Below are positions 20,004 through 29,926 of a stretch of 64,000 nt of DNA, in pieces. The DNA lies in the NCBI GenBank assembly GCA_030832085.1, contig JAURJU010000050.1:1-64000 (forward strand), read 5' to 3'. Every line of letters starts with the position of its first letter. The first letter of the stretch is position 1. A program made the position numbers and the translations under genes. The notes under the pieces are model-generated. The model was not told the DNA's origin, searched no databases, and saw nothing but the letters and a program-made list of their open reading frames with translations. The stretch comes from Chitinophagales bacterium (GTDB lineage: Bacteria; Bacteroidota; Bacteroidia; Chitinophagales; Chitinophagaceae).

Positions 20004-20011
20004 CAAAAATA
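20004..20011 (-). promoter_or_regulatory. Candidate Bacteroidota -7 element (TATTTTTG) for the nuo operon
   Basis: Matches TAnnTTTG; about 20 nt upstream of nuoA ATG and downstream of the preceding terminator. No clear -33 box. Confidence 0.35.
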
Positions 20012-20089
20012 GGCAAAAACAGGATGTAAATGGAAAAAGAATGATATAAATAAGGGTGTATAAATGTATTTTATGACCATGGATTGGAC

Positions 20090-20121
20090 AAAAAATGGCC
20101 AGGTGATGTACCTGGCCATTT
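20090..20121 (-). terminator. Intrinsic terminator downstream of the TPR gene
   Basis: Minus strand: AAATGGCCAGG-TACATCA-CCTGGCCATTTTTT, 11-bp stem plus T run. Confidence 0.8.
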
Positions 20122-20145
20122 CGAAAAAAACTGTTCTGCTACAAC

Positions 20146-21774
20146 CTATTTTTTAGGCGCAGCCAGCGCCTTTTGGATGATATCCCGGTTTTTCACGGCA
20201 TCCTGGTTGTTCGGGTCAATTTCAATGATCTTGTCCAAATATGCTGAAGCACCAGCGAGGTCTTTTTTGATGTTGGCAGAATAAGATGCCAAATAGCCAT
20301 ACGCGGTGATCAGCGTGCTTTTATTCTTGGCTTTGTCAGCTTCTGCCACTGAGATGAACTTTTCACAATCAGGAATGGCCAGGCCTTGCTCCATGGTTGA
20401 ATCGATCACGGACAGGGAACGGAATGACCAATAATGGCCGTATACCTCCGCAGGGAAGTTGGTCTTGTAGACCGTAAAAATGCTGTCTGCCCTCTTGTAC
20501 TGGCTGGCCTTGAAATTTTCAAATCCTGCATTATAAAGGTCCACCTTGCTGACCTTTGGATTGATGGAAAGTACCTTTGTCAACCACTCAGCAGACTTGA
20601 TGGTATTGCCCGATTTTTTAAAGAAATCAGCAGCCTTGCGGGTATAATCCACCTTGTTGGTGATGGTGGTATCCGCATCAATTGCCTTGCTAAAATAATA
20701 ATCAACTTTTGACAAATCCGTTTTCAGCTTGGCTGCATTGTATGCCGCAACCACATAGTTGTCAGGATTGATCTGATCGGCAGCAGCCTTTTGGAAGAAA
20801 GTTTCCATTTGGGCCAGGGCCTGCACAGAATCCCCCAACTTGTCATAACTGTAGCCTTTCAAACGGTAAAGACGTGCATCGGCCTTTTCTCCCTGAGCCT
20901 TCAAAAGGTTATCGGCCTTGGCAACGGCATTCTTGAAATCACCGGCTGCAAACTGAAGGCTGGCTTCTTCATAATCCAGTGCTGGACCGGGTTCTGCGTG
21001 TTCCTTGTACTTGTTGAACATTTCAGTGGCCTTGTTCACATCCCTTGAATAGTAATAGACATACATATCATACAACGCTGGTGCAAACGTGGGATCATCA
21101 GCTACTGCATCGTTGAATTTCCCGAGAAAAATATCCTTTTGCTCAAACCCCTGTGTGAGGTAGATCTTACCAATCTTGTGCTTGGCCAACGCCAGTTTTG
21201 GATCAATCATCAGTGCGTTTTCATAAGAGGAAACAGCACCACCACCATTCATCAATTTCCTGTACAGGTCTCCCATGTAGACATAAGCCATGGCATCTTT
21301 GAATCCTTTCACGGCAGTACCCTGCTTTAACTTTTCAATGCCATAGGCTGCATCACCACCCTCTTCAAGATTGGCCCTTCCAATGGCGGTGAATATGGAA
21401 ACATCTTTCCCTTTTGTCAAGGAAATGGCAGTTTCAAACCGCTGGCGCGCATCATTGGCTTTCTTCTCCACCAATTCCGCCTGGCCCATTGCCACCAACA
21501 GCAACGGATTGCTGCCATTGGCACCTTCCATTCCTTTTCTCAGCACTTCCTTTGCACCATTGAGGTCCTTGAGCTCAAAATACGCCTGTGCCAACCAATA
21601 GATGGCCTCTGCATTGGTGGGAGCAGCGGCAACCACTTTTTCGAGTGTGCTTTTTGCAGACGGGTATCTGTGCATGAAAAGCAGTCGTTTTCCTTCTTGC
21701 ACGGTCTGTGAAAAAAGGCCGTTAACGGTCATCAAGAACACTGCTGTAAAGACCAACTTCATTGTACGCATCAT
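20146..21774 (-). CDS. Exported tetratricopeptide-repeat protein
   Basis: Signal peptide (MKLVFTAVFLMTVNGLFSQ) and multiple TPR-like helices (AEAIYWLAQAYFELKDLNGAKEVLRKGM). Confidence 0.8.
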   Translation of the reverse strand: MMRTMKLVFTAVFLMTVNGLFSQTVQEGKRLLFMHRYPSAKSTLEKVVAAAPTNAEAIYWLAQAYFELKDLNGAKEVLRKGMEGANGSNPLLLVAMGQAELVEKKANDARQRFETAISLTKGKDVSIFTAIGRANLEEGGDAAYGIEKLKQGTAVKGFKDAMAYVYMGDLYRKLMNGGGAVSSYENALMIDPKLALAKHKIGKIYLTQGFEQKDIFLGKFNDAVADDPTFAPALYDMYVYYYSRDVNKATEMFNKYKEHAEPGPALDYEEASLQFAAGDFKNAVAKADNLLKAQGEKADARLYRLKGYSYDKLGDSVQALAQMETFFQKAAADQINPDNYVVAAYNAAKLKTDLSKVDYYFSKAIDADTTITNKVDYTRKAADFFKKSGNTIKSAEWLTKVLSINPKVSKVDLYNAGFENFKASQYKRADSIFTVYKTNFPAEVYGHYWSFRSLSVIDSTMEQGLAIPDCEKFISVAEADKAKNKSTLITAYGYLASYSANIKKDLAGASAYLDKIIEIDPNNQDAVKNRDIIQKALAAPKK

Positions 21775-21815
21775 AATCCTTTTTAAATAGGCATGTAAAT
21801 TAATGAATCCTGTGT

Positions 21816-22757
21816 TTATTCCGTAACATTTGCTTTTCTAATTTGAAGGGCCATCCTGTCTGGCACAAGGTATCCCCTCCGGAAAATCAGCTGGCCTTTT
21901 TCATGGGTCAGAAAATTTACAAACCCCTTGCCCAACCCTGCATAGTTTTCTTTCAGGATATAATGAAGTCCTCTGTTGAGCGGATACCTTCGCATGGCCA
22001 TGTTGGCCTGGTATGGTCTTACATAGACTTCTTCTGTGCAATTCGCACACTGCAATGCAGCCAGCCTTACTTTCTTTTGAAAACTCATTTGGGCGGGATC
22101 TTCACGGTTGCCAATCCAACTGACGCCGATAAATCCAATGGCATTGGGATTGGAAGCCACATAATTGATCACAGCTTCGGAATTTCTCGCAGCAAAGACA
22201 TTCCCTTTCATGGGTTGCCCACGCAGCACAGAATCCATCAGAAAACGTACCGTGCTGGTAGCCTTCAATCCATCCATTACAAGTTCATACTTGTAGCCGC
22301 TTGTACCGTTCAGCATTGAGCGGATATCGGATACGGAAAAAAGTGAATCAGTAGCCTTGTTGTGGGTAATGACCGCGATGGCATCGGTAGCAATCCTGCC
22401 GTGCATGGGTATAAATGAAAGGGTATCCTTGTAAAAAAGTTCTTCCTCATCGGTCAGGCCACGGGTGATGATGACCATGCGGGTACTGTCATTCAAAAGG
22501 TCCTTGAGACAATCCGCCTCAGGCTTGTAATGGGTGATGATCCTGGCCTTGGGATTTAGCGACACGAAAACCTTGATCTGGGAATCGATGATTGGGGCAA
22601 AAGACTCATCTACACTGATGTGGATGGTTCCGCTGTTGATGGTATCATCGCCTGCAATCACCTTGGCTTTCTTGGGGTTGGGATTGCAAGCAACCACTGC
22701 AACAAACACCAACAAGCAACCCAACAGGTGCAAGTAAAGATTTTGGGTGTTTTTCAT
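21816..22757 (-). CDS. PstS-like periplasmic substrate-binding lipoprotein
   Basis: MKNTQNLYLHLLGCLLVFVAVVAC lipobox; PBP-like sequence (GTIHISVDESFAPIIDSQIKVF...NPNAIGFIGVSWIGN). Start trimmed from 22808. Confidence 0.75.
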   Translation of the reverse strand: MKNTQNLYLHLLGCLLVFVAVVACNPNPKKAKVIAGDDTINSGTIHISVDESFAPIIDSQIKVFVSLNPKARIITHYKPEADCLKDLLNDSTRMVIITRGLTDEEELFYKDTLSFIPMHGRIATDAIAVITHNKATDSLFSVSDIRSMLNGTSGYKYELVMDGLKATSTVRFLMDSVLRGQPMKGNVFAARNSEAVINYVASNPNAIGFIGVSWIGNREDPAQMSFQKKVRLAALQCANCTEEVYVRPYQANMAMRRYPLNRGLHYILKENYAGLGKGFVNFLTHEKGQLIFRRGYLVPDRMALQIRKANVTE

Positions 22758-22990
22758 GATGTTGGTTTTGCAAAAATTCCCCTGTACAGCCTGAACATGC
22801 CATAACAAAGGCAGGCGATGCCGAAAATCGTGGACATCAGGGAATCAACAATCAGTTTTCCCCCAAAGTATTTCCCTGCCAAAAAAAAGACACCTGCACC
22901 AAACCACAATACGCCTGCTGCAATATCATAGATTACCTTGAAGCCAGACTGTCTTTTTTGCTCCCTTTCATGAAATGAATTTGTATCCAT
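22754..22990 (-). CDS. Small two-TM membrane protein of unknown function
   Basis: MDTNSFHEREQKRQSGFKVIYDIAAGVLWFGAGVFFLAGKYFG...; ATGA overlap with the PstS-like gene. Confidence 0.65.
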   Translation of the reverse strand: MDTNSFHEREQKRQSGFKVIYDIAAGVLWFGAGVFFLAGKYFGGKLIVDSLMSTIFGIACLCYGMFRLYRGIFAKPTS

Positions 22991-23057
22991 AGACCTGCAA
23001 TGTAATGAATTTCCCTTTTTGAATACAATGACGCAAACGGGGCAAAATTCCACAACT

Positions 23058-23065
23058 TATATTTG
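23058..23065 (+). promoter_or_regulatory. Candidate -7 element (TATATTTG) upstream of the LMW phosphatase gene
   Basis: Exact TAnnTTTG match, 13 nt before ATG; no clear -33 element. Confidence 0.35.
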
Positions 23066-23078
23066 TAAAAAGTACAAA

Positions 23079-23549
23079 ATGAAAGTTCTGATGGTTTGCC
23101 TGGGCAACATTTGCAGAAGCCCCATCGCAGAGGGTGTTCTGCAGGATAAAGTTGAAAAAGCCGGCCTTCATTGGCAGGTTGACAGTGCAGGGACCAACGG
23201 ATACCACAATGGGGAACACCCCCATGCCACTTCACAAATGGTCTGCAGGCTCAATGGCATCGATATCTCCCATCAACGATCAAGGCCATTTCAGGCAGTG
23301 GATTTTGAACAGTATGATTTGATCATTCCCATGGCGGCGGACGTTTTGCGTGAAATGAAATACATCGCTGGAAAAAAATATGACACAGGAAAAGTGAAGC
23401 TTTTGCTCAATTACTCATTTCCCAACACTGATCTTGATGTGCCCGACCCATGGGGAAGATCAGTTGCAGCCTTTCACGAGGTATACGACCTGATCAATCA
23501 TGCATGTGATGCGCTGATCGAAGAACATACATCCGCAAAACAGCCTTAA
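23079..23549 (+). CDS. Low-molecular-weight protein-tyrosine phosphatase
   Basis: VCLGNICRSPIAEG P-loop (CX5R-S) and DPWG general-acid loop. Start trimmed from 23019. Confidence 0.93.
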   Translation: MKVLMVCLGNICRSPIAEGVLQDKVEKAGLHWQVDSAGTNGYHNGEHPHATSQMVCRLNGIDISHQRSRPFQAVDFEQYDLIIPMAADVLREMKYIAGKKYDTGKVKLLLNYSFPNTDLDVPDPWGRSVAAFHEVYDLINHACDALIEEHTSAKQP

Positions 23550-23558
23550 CTTTGCAGC

Positions 23559-24926
23559 ATGAAACCATCGATTCCCCAAGGCACGCGTGACTTTTCAGCA
23601 GCGGTATTGAGAAAAAGGAATTTCATCCTTCAAACCATCCGGAGCGTTTTTGAAACATATGGCTTTGAGCCACTAGAAACGCCTGCCATGGAAAACACGG
23701 AAACCCTCATGGGCAAGTATGGTGAAGAAGGAGACAAATTGATTTTCAAGATTCTCAACAATGGCTTGAACAACCCTGATAAAAGGGAAGCTGTCATGCA
23801 GGATTTCAATGCGGTGCTTGAAGGCAAAACCAACAAGGGAATTACCGAAAGGGCACTGCGCTATGACCTAACAATTCCCTTTGCCCGGTATGTGGCCATG
23901 CACCATGGACAGCTGACCCTGCCCTTTAAAAGATACCAGATACAGCCTGTCTGGAGGGCAGACAGGCCCCAACGTGGCCGCTACCGTGAGTTCTGGCAGT
24001 GCGATGCTGATGTGGCAGGAAGCGCCGCCCTGCTGCATGAAGTTGAACTTTCCCTGATCTATACCAATGTTTTCAACAAGCTGAACATCCCTGTCGAGAT
24101 CCACATCAACAACAGGAAAATACTGGGCGCACTGGCCACCATATGCGGTGGCGAAGACATGATGATCGACATTACCATTGCCATTGACAAACTCGACAAG
24201 ATCGGGATGGAAAAAGTAAAGGATGAATTGATTGGAAAAGGGCTTACCATGGAACAGGTCGACACGGTGGAGTCATTCATTTCAATTTCAGGAAGCAATG
24301 AAGAGAAGCTGGTGCAACTGGATGAACTGTTCGGGACCATCCCTGGAGGTCAGGAAGGCATAGCCGAGCTGAGGACCATCCTTGCATCGGTTGAAAAAAT
24401 GAACCCTTCTCCACAAATGGTGGTAGACCTTTCATTGGCCCGTGGCCTCAATTACTATACCGGAACAATTTTTGAAGTAAAGGCATTGGGCGTGCAAATG
24501 GGCAGCATCGGCGGGGGTGGAAGGTATGACGACCTCACGGGTTTGTTTGGAGTGAAGGGCATTGCAGGGGTAGGCATTTCATTTGGTGTAGACAGGATCT
24601 ATGATGTGATGGATGAGTTGAATGCCTTTCCTGAAGGCATCCAGAAAGGAACCACAGCTTTGTTTTTCAATACGGGCATGGAAGAGCAGCAGCATGTGCT
24701 CGGCGTTGCAGAAAACCTGCGCAAATCAGGAATCGCCTGTGAAATCTACCACGAGGCTGCAAAATTCGACAAACAATTCAAGTACGCAGAACGCAAGAAC
24801 ATTCCCTTTGTGGTCATCATTGGTTCAAAGGAAATGGAAGCAGGTACTGCCATCATCAAAACCCTGGCATCAGGAACGCAAACCGAAGTCAGGTTGGATG
24901 AAATGGCAAAGATTTTAGCGCATTGA
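23559..24926 (+). CDS. hisS: Histidine-tRNA ligase
   Basis: PSIPQGTRDFS, RADRPQRGRYREFWQCDADV motif 2, SLARGLNYYTGTIFE. Confidence 0.96.
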   Translation: MKPSIPQGTRDFSAAVLRKRNFILQTIRSVFETYGFEPLETPAMENTETLMGKYGEEGDKLIFKILNNGLNNPDKREAVMQDFNAVLEGKTNKGITERALRYDLTIPFARYVAMHHGQLTLPFKRYQIQPVWRADRPQRGRYREFWQCDADVAGSAALLHEVELSLIYTNVFNKLNIPVEIHINNRKILGALATICGGEDMMIDITIAIDKLDKIGMEKVKDELIGKGLTMEQVDTVESFISISGSNEEKLVQLDELFGTIPGGQEGIAELRTILASVEKMNPSPQMVVDLSLARGLNYYTGTIFEVKALGVQMGSIGGGGRYDDLTGLFGVKGIAGVGISFGVDRIYDVMDELNAFPEGIQKGTTALFFNTGMEEQQHVLGVAENLRKSGIACEIYHEAAKFDKQFKYAERKNIPFVVIIGSKEMEAGTAIIKTLASGTQTEVRLDEMAKILAH

Positions 24927-24951
24927 TCGACAACAAATGCATGTGGCCAGT

Positions 24952-25677
24952 CTAAACTTTGGCCCATTTACGCAACTGTTTTAGCGTTGCATCCAGGTCG
25001 CGGGGAACTGGGGCAGTGAACGCATGTGGCATGGATTGCCGATCCACCAGGTCCACACTGTACGCGTGGAGGGCCAGGCGCGACAACAAGGGGCGCTCCT
25101 CTTCTTGCTTTCCTGACATGTTGAATTTTTTCTTGAATGCGGACAAAAGTACCGGATCCACCTTTCCATAGATTGGATCGCAAACCAATGCATGGCCAGC
25201 ATTCTGGAGGTGTACGCGGATCTGGTGGGTTCTTCCCGTTTCGATCTGGAAGCGTACCCAGGTAAATCCGCGGAAGCGCTCTTCCACCTTGAAGTGGGTG
25301 ATGGCGGGCTTGCCTTTTCTGCCCACCCGCATCTTTCCAAGCAACGTGGGATGTTGTTCAATGGGCTGGTCATATATCCCTTCATCCTCGTAGATGCTGC
25401 CCACGACCAATCCATAATAGGTTTTCTGGAGTGTGCGCTGCTCAAAAAGGGTGTTGTAGTACTTGTGTGCTTCGGCATTTCTCGCCAACAACAACAAGCC
25501 GCTCGTGTCGCGGTCGATGCGGTGAACAATGAATATTTTTTCACCCTTGCCCTCAAACCAGGACTTTACCGAATACAATTCAGCATCATGCCGATCGGGG
25601 ATGGACAACCAACCCGAGGGCTTGTTGACGGCAATCAGGTCGGCATCTTTGTAAATAATTTCAGGTGCATTGTGCAT
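24952..25677 (-). CDS. RluA-family RNA pseudouridine synthase
   Basis: HRIDRDTSGLLLLARN catalytic motif; GRTHQIRVHLQNAGHALVCDPIYG. Confidence 0.93.
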   Translation of the reverse strand: MHNAPEIIYKDADLIAVNKPSGWLSIPDRHDAELYSVKSWFEGKGEKIFIVHRIDRDTSGLLLLARNAEAHKYYNTLFEQRTLQKTYYGLVVGSIYEDEGIYDQPIEQHPTLLGKMRVGRKGKPAITHFKVEERFRGFTWVRFQIETGRTHQIRVHLQNAGHALVCDPIYGKVDPVLLSAFKKKFNMSGKQEEERPLLSRLALHAYSVDLVDRQSMPHAFTAPVPRDLDATLKQLRKWAKV

Positions 25678-25686
25678 CGGTAAAAA

Positions 25687-26874
25687 TTATTTTTTTGTCC
25701 TAGAGCGCATGACCCTTTTCACACCACCTTTTTGAACAGTTGGCTTATGCCTGCCTTCCGTTTGCTTTTTTGGAACTGATGGTTTTTTTATTTCCACACG
25801 CTTCTCTTTTTTCTCTGTAAATGAAGGTGTAGCCAGATCTCTTTTTTCTTTTCTCTCAGTCCTTACAGCCGTTGCCTGACCACGTTTCACAAGGGTTTTC
25901 TCTTCTGGATCTTCCGGTGTTTTCTTGATGAAAGAACTGTTCATGAACTTGAGCAATCGGATCTCCTTTTCCACCAGATAACGCCATTTACCGCGTTCTA
26001 CGTTTTTCTTGGTGAGGTTACCAAACATCACACGGTCGAGGTTTCTCACATCATACCCCAGCGATTCAAACATACGCCTGACAATCCTGTTCCTGCCACT
26101 GTGCAATTCAATGCCAATGATGGCCTTGTCTTTGGGATCTGTGTATGCCAGGGAATCTGCTCGCACGAAACCATCCTCCAGATCAAGTCCGTTGAGGATT
26201 CTTTCAAAATCAAGTTTGCCCAGGGGCTTATCGAGTTTTACCTCGTATATTTTTCTCACTTCGTGAGATGGATGCGATAATTTTTGGGTGAGGTCTCCGT
26301 CATTGGTGAGCAGTAAAACCCCTGTTGTATTGCGGTCAAGTCTTCCCACAGGGAATATTCTTTCGGCAGTCACTCCTCGGAGCAGATCAAGGACGGTCTT
26401 CCGCCCTTCAGGATCATCGAGGGTAGTGATATAATCCTTGGGTTTGTTCAGCAGAATATAAACGAGGTTTTTTTCCGGCATAATCTTTTTTCCGGCATAA
26501 GTGACAACATCATTGGGATTGACCTTGAAACCAGGCTCAAGGATTACTACCTCATTCACGCGCAGCTTGCCCTCCTTGATCAGTGGTACTGCATCCCTTC
26601 TTGAGCAGATGCCGCAATGGGCCACATATTTATTGAGGGGCATGGTCTTGTCTTGCTTTCTGACCGTGATGGCTGGACGAAGATCACTTGATTCGGAACG
26701 GTTTTTTGAAACCACCTTATCAGAAGATGCTGCTGCCCGCTTTTCGAGTTTTTTCTTTTCTATCGCCTCCGACCTTTCCTTCTTGAATTTCTTCTTTTCC
26801 TGGCGGAACTCTTCCTTGATGGCTGCATTGCTTTTCCGGGCTGCGAACTTGGAGAAATTGTCTGTACGTTTCAT
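25687..26874 (-). CDS. RsuA/RluB-family rRNA pseudouridine synthase with charged N- and C-terminal extensions
   Basis: S4 domain then PVGRLDRNTTGVLLLTNDGDL; Lys/Arg/Glu-rich tails. Confidence 0.9.
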   Translation of the reverse strand: MKRTDNFSKFAARKSNAAIKEEFRQEKKKFKKERSEAIEKKKLEKRAAASSDKVVSKNRSESSDLRPAITVRKQDKTMPLNKYVAHCGICSRRDAVPLIKEGKLRVNEVVILEPGFKVNPNDVVTYAGKKIMPEKNLVYILLNKPKDYITTLDDPEGRKTVLDLLRGVTAERIFPVGRLDRNTTGVLLLTNDGDLTQKLSHPSHEVRKIYEVKLDKPLGKLDFERILNGLDLEDGFVRADSLAYTDPKDKAIIGIELHSGRNRIVRRMFESLGYDVRNLDRVMFGNLTKKNVERGKWRYLVEKEIRLLKFMNSSFIKKTPEDPEEKTLVKRGQATAVRTERKEKRDLATPSFTEKKEKRVEIKKPSVPKKQTEGRHKPTVQKGGVKRVMRSRTKK

Positions 26875-26901
26875 GTTTTTTGTTTTGCTGTTTTACAACA
26901 G

Positions 26902-26928
26902 GGTGAAAGGATGAGGTGAAAGGGATGA
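26902..26928. repeat. Short tandem repeat GGTGAAAGGATGA / GGTGAAAGGGATGA
   Basis: Two adjacent near-identical 13/14-nt units upstream of the pseudouridine synthase gene. Confidence 0.6.
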
Positions 26929-26936
26929 GAGTGATA

Positions 26937-27971
26937 TTACTTGTTGGCGAGTTGGCCACATGCTGCATCAATATCCTTTCCACGGCTTTTGCGCAGCCTT
27001 GCGTTCACGCGGTTCTTGTCGAGGAACTGCATAAAGGCTTCTGTTTTTTCTTCTGTGGGCTTCTTGAACCTGGCAAATTCAATAGGGTTGTATTCGATGA
27101 TGTTGACAAGATCTGCAGGCACCTGGCGATAGACCTTCACCAATTCGGCTGCATCCTCGAGCGAGTCATTGAAGTTGTCAAACAAGATGTACTCTAGGGT
27201 AATCTCGCTTTTGGTTTGTTTGTAAAAATAATTCAGTGCATCAATGAGTGATTTTAGGTCATTGGTTTCATTGATGGGCATGATTTCATTGCGCTTCCTG
27301 TCATTGGGAGCATGCAGCGAGAGGGCCAACTTGAACTTCACCTGATCATCCCCCAATTGGCGGATCATCTTTGAAACACCTGCAGTCGAAACCGTAATGC
27401 GCCTTGAACCCATGGCCAGGCCTTCTGGGGAAGTAATCTTTTCAATCGCCTTCAAAACATTCTTGTAGTTGAGCAAAGGTTCACCCATGCCCATGAAAAC
27501 GATGTTGGTCAATTTCTTGTTGTATGTACCCAACGCCTGCTGGTTCAGCAGCACGACCTCATCATAAATTTCATCAAAAGAAAGGTTACGCTCCCTTTCC
27601 ATGAAGCCGGTTGCACAGAACTTACAACTCAGGCTGCAACCAATTTGTGAGGAGACGCAGGCGGTAAGCCTTTCCACGGTAGGAATCAAAACACCTTCCA
27701 CCTTGAAGCCATCGTGGGTCTTGAAGCGGGATTTCACAGTTCCATCCTCACTTACTTGCTTAGTATCAACGGAAAGAGAAGGTAGCGTAAATTTTTCCTC
27801 CAGGCTTGTCCTCAACTCTTTTGAGAGGTTGGACATGGACTTGAAATCGAATGCATGTTTTTGCCACAACCATTCCCATATTTGTTGCAAACGAAACTTT
27901 TTTTCACCAATTGATTCAAGGTATTCTCCGATTTCTTCCTTGCTGAAGTTGCGGATATTGGGCTTAGACAT
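26937..27971 (-). CDS. rlmN: 23S rRNA (adenine2503-C2)-methyltransferase RlmN
   Basis: Radical SAM motif CSLSCKFCATG; FMGMGEPLLNYKNV. Confidence 0.95.
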   Translation of the reverse strand: MSKPNIRNFSKEEIGEYLESIGEKKFRLQQIWEWLWQKHAFDFKSMSNLSKELRTSLEEKFTLPSLSVDTKQVSEDGTVKSRFKTHDGFKVEGVLIPTVERLTACVSSQIGCSLSCKFCATGFMERERNLSFDEIYDEVVLLNQQALGTYNKKLTNIVFMGMGEPLLNYKNVLKAIEKITSPEGLAMGSRRITVSTAGVSKMIRQLGDDQVKFKLALSLHAPNDRKRNEIMPINETNDLKSLIDALNYFYKQTKSEITLEYILFDNFNDSLEDAAELVKVYRQVPADLVNIIEYNPIEFARFKKPTEEKTEAFMQFLDKNRVNARLRKSRGKDIDAACGQLANK

Positions 27972-28052
27972 GCCGCAAAGGTAACGATTAGTTCAGCGGT
28001 TTGGCAGTTTGGTGGAATAGAAATAAATACTGCAGTCCTCAGCCGCAACTCC

Positions 28053-28685
28053 CTATTCAGGCTGGGGAGTATACCGCAGGTAAGGCTTCACGATGTTCAG
28101 CCCTTTGGGAAACTTCAACAGCGCATCTTCCGTAGTAACGGCTGGAACAACGATGACATCTTCCCCTACCTTCCAGTCGGCAGGAGTGGCAACACTATGA
28201 TTTGCAGTGAGTTGCAACGAATCAATGACCCGTAGCACTTCAACAAAATTTCTCCCGGTTGAGGCCGGATAGGTGATGAACAGCTTGATTTTCTTGTCCG
28301 GGCCAATGATGAACAGGGACCGGACCGTGAACGTTGCAGAAGCATTGGGATGAATCATGTCATACAGTGCAGCCACTTCACGGTTTTCATCGGCAATGAT
28401 GGGAAAATCAACAGTGCAGTGTTGGGTTTCGTTGATGTCATTTACCCATTGGAGGTGCTTGTCCAGCGGATCCACACTAACGGCCAAGACCTTTACATTC
28501 CTTTTTGCAAATTCTTCCTTCAACAAGGCAGTGCGTCCCAACTCAGTGGTGCACACGGGTGTGAAATCAGCAGGATGGGAAAACAAAATGCCCCAGCTGT
28601 TGCCCAGGTAAGCATGAAAGTCAATGGTTCCTTCCGTTGTTGTTGCAGAGAAATTGGGTGCTTCATCACCAAGTCTTATTGCCAT
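28053..28685 (-). CDS. Peroxiredoxin, 1-Cys Prx6-like
   Basis: HPADFTPVCTTELGR active site and long C-terminal domain. Confidence 0.93.
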   Translation of the reverse strand: MAIRLGDEAPNFSATTTEGTIDFHAYLGNSWGILFSHPADFTPVCTTELGRTALLKEEFAKRNVKVLAVSVDPLDKHLQWVNDINETQHCTVDFPIIADENREVAALYDMIHPNASATFTVRSLFIIGPDKKIKLFITYPASTGRNFVEVLRVIDSLQLTANHSVATPADWKVGEDVIVVPAVTTEDALLKFPKGLNIVKPYLRYTPQPE

Positions 28686-28762
28686 AACTGTTGATTTTGT
28701 AACACGAAGTAAATGAAATTTATTTATTCTACAAAATCAGTAGACTTATAAATACAAAATTA

Positions 28763-29905
28763 TCATCCCCCCCGACCAACAGATTTTTTGCCGAACCGGG
28801 ACTTTACGTCATCCATTGCGGTATATAGCTTTGCCTTTCTGACCCTGTTGTCAAAAAGATTGGTTTGGAGGCTTGACACAGTAAGTTCGCTGAACTTTAC
28901 ACCAACCAGTCTTACTGCATTTTTCTTTTCATACAGGTCTTCAAAAAGGTCTTTTACCACTTTAAACAGTTCATCATCGTAAGCACTTGGCTGAATGGCC
29001 ATCTGTTTGGTATGGGTCTCGAAGTCAGGATAACGGATCTTGACAGCCACACATTTTGTCATCTTGCCTTCCTCCCTCAATTCATGACCCAGCTTTTCAG
29101 TCATTCGAAGCAGTTCTTTGTGCAGGTAGTCGATGTCCTTGGTGTTCTCAAAAAAGGTATGTTCAGTGGAAATGGATTTTGCTTCATGGTATTGGTGAAC
29201 GGTACCTGAATAGGTGCCAAGTGCTTTTTGGGACAGCATTTCCCCGTACTTTCCAAAATATTGTACCAGCAAATGCGTTGGAAATGCAGCCAGGTCCTTG
29301 ATGGTCATGATGCCAAGCGCGTGCATGTTCTTTAGGGTATGCTCCCCAACCCCAGGAATTTCGCCGACGTTGAGTGGGGCGAGAAACTCCTTTTCCTTTC
29401 CAGCCATCACCTGCAAATAACCATTGGGCTTTGCTGCATTGGTGGCCATTTTTGCCACCATCTTGTTGGAAGCCAAGCCAAAGGAAATGGGCAATCCTGT
29501 TGTCTCGATGATTTCATTGCGCAGGTCAATCGTCCATTGCAGGGGATCAAAGAACCGATCCATTCCAGTCAGGTCTATGTAAAACTCATCAATCGAAGCT
29601 TTTTCAAACAACGGTGATTTTGCAGCAATGATGTCGGTAACCCATTGGGAGTATTTGCTGTATTGGCCATGGGTGCCTTTCATCACAATCGCATGAGGAC
29701 AAAGTGCGATGGCCCTGGCCATGGGCATAGCAGAATGTACGCCATATTTCCTGGCTTCATAGCTGCAAGTGCTTACCACTCCCCGTTCCCTTGAACCCCC
29801 AAGTATAAGTGCCTTTCCCACCAGTGATGGGTCCAGCATGCGTTCTACGGAAACGAAGAAGGCATCCAGGTCAAAATGAGCAATATAAGGTTGTTGACCA
29901 GCCAT
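28763..29905 (-). CDS. dinB: DNA polymerase IV
   Basis: FDLDAFFVSVERMLDP, KASIDEFYIDLTG, FGLASNKMVAKMATNAAKPNG. Confidence 0.95.
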   Translation of the reverse strand: MAGQQPYIAHFDLDAFFVSVERMLDPSLVGKALILGGSRERGVVSTCSYEARKYGVHSAMPMARAIALCPHAIVMKGTHGQYSKYSQWVTDIIAAKSPLFEKASIDEFYIDLTGMDRFFDPLQWTIDLRNEIIETTGLPISFGLASNKMVAKMATNAAKPNGYLQVMAGKEKEFLAPLNVGEIPGVGEHTLKNMHALGIMTIKDLAAFPTHLLVQYFGKYGEMLSQKALGTYSGTVHQYHEAKSISTEHTFFENTKDIDYLHKELLRMTEKLGHELREEGKMTKCVAVKIRYPDFETHTKQMAIQPSAYDDELFKVVKDLFEDLYEKKNAVRLVGVKFSELTVSSLQTNLFDNRVRKAKLYTAMDDVKSRFGKKSVGRGG

Positions 29906-29926
29906 AACAAAAGGTAAAATACGCCA

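Noticed and set aside
19985-20119. N-terminal extension of the nuoA ORF
   Set aside because: Contains the terminator of the upstream TPR gene and a promoter-like -7 box; MIRTFFLQAQ at 19984 fits NuoA length.
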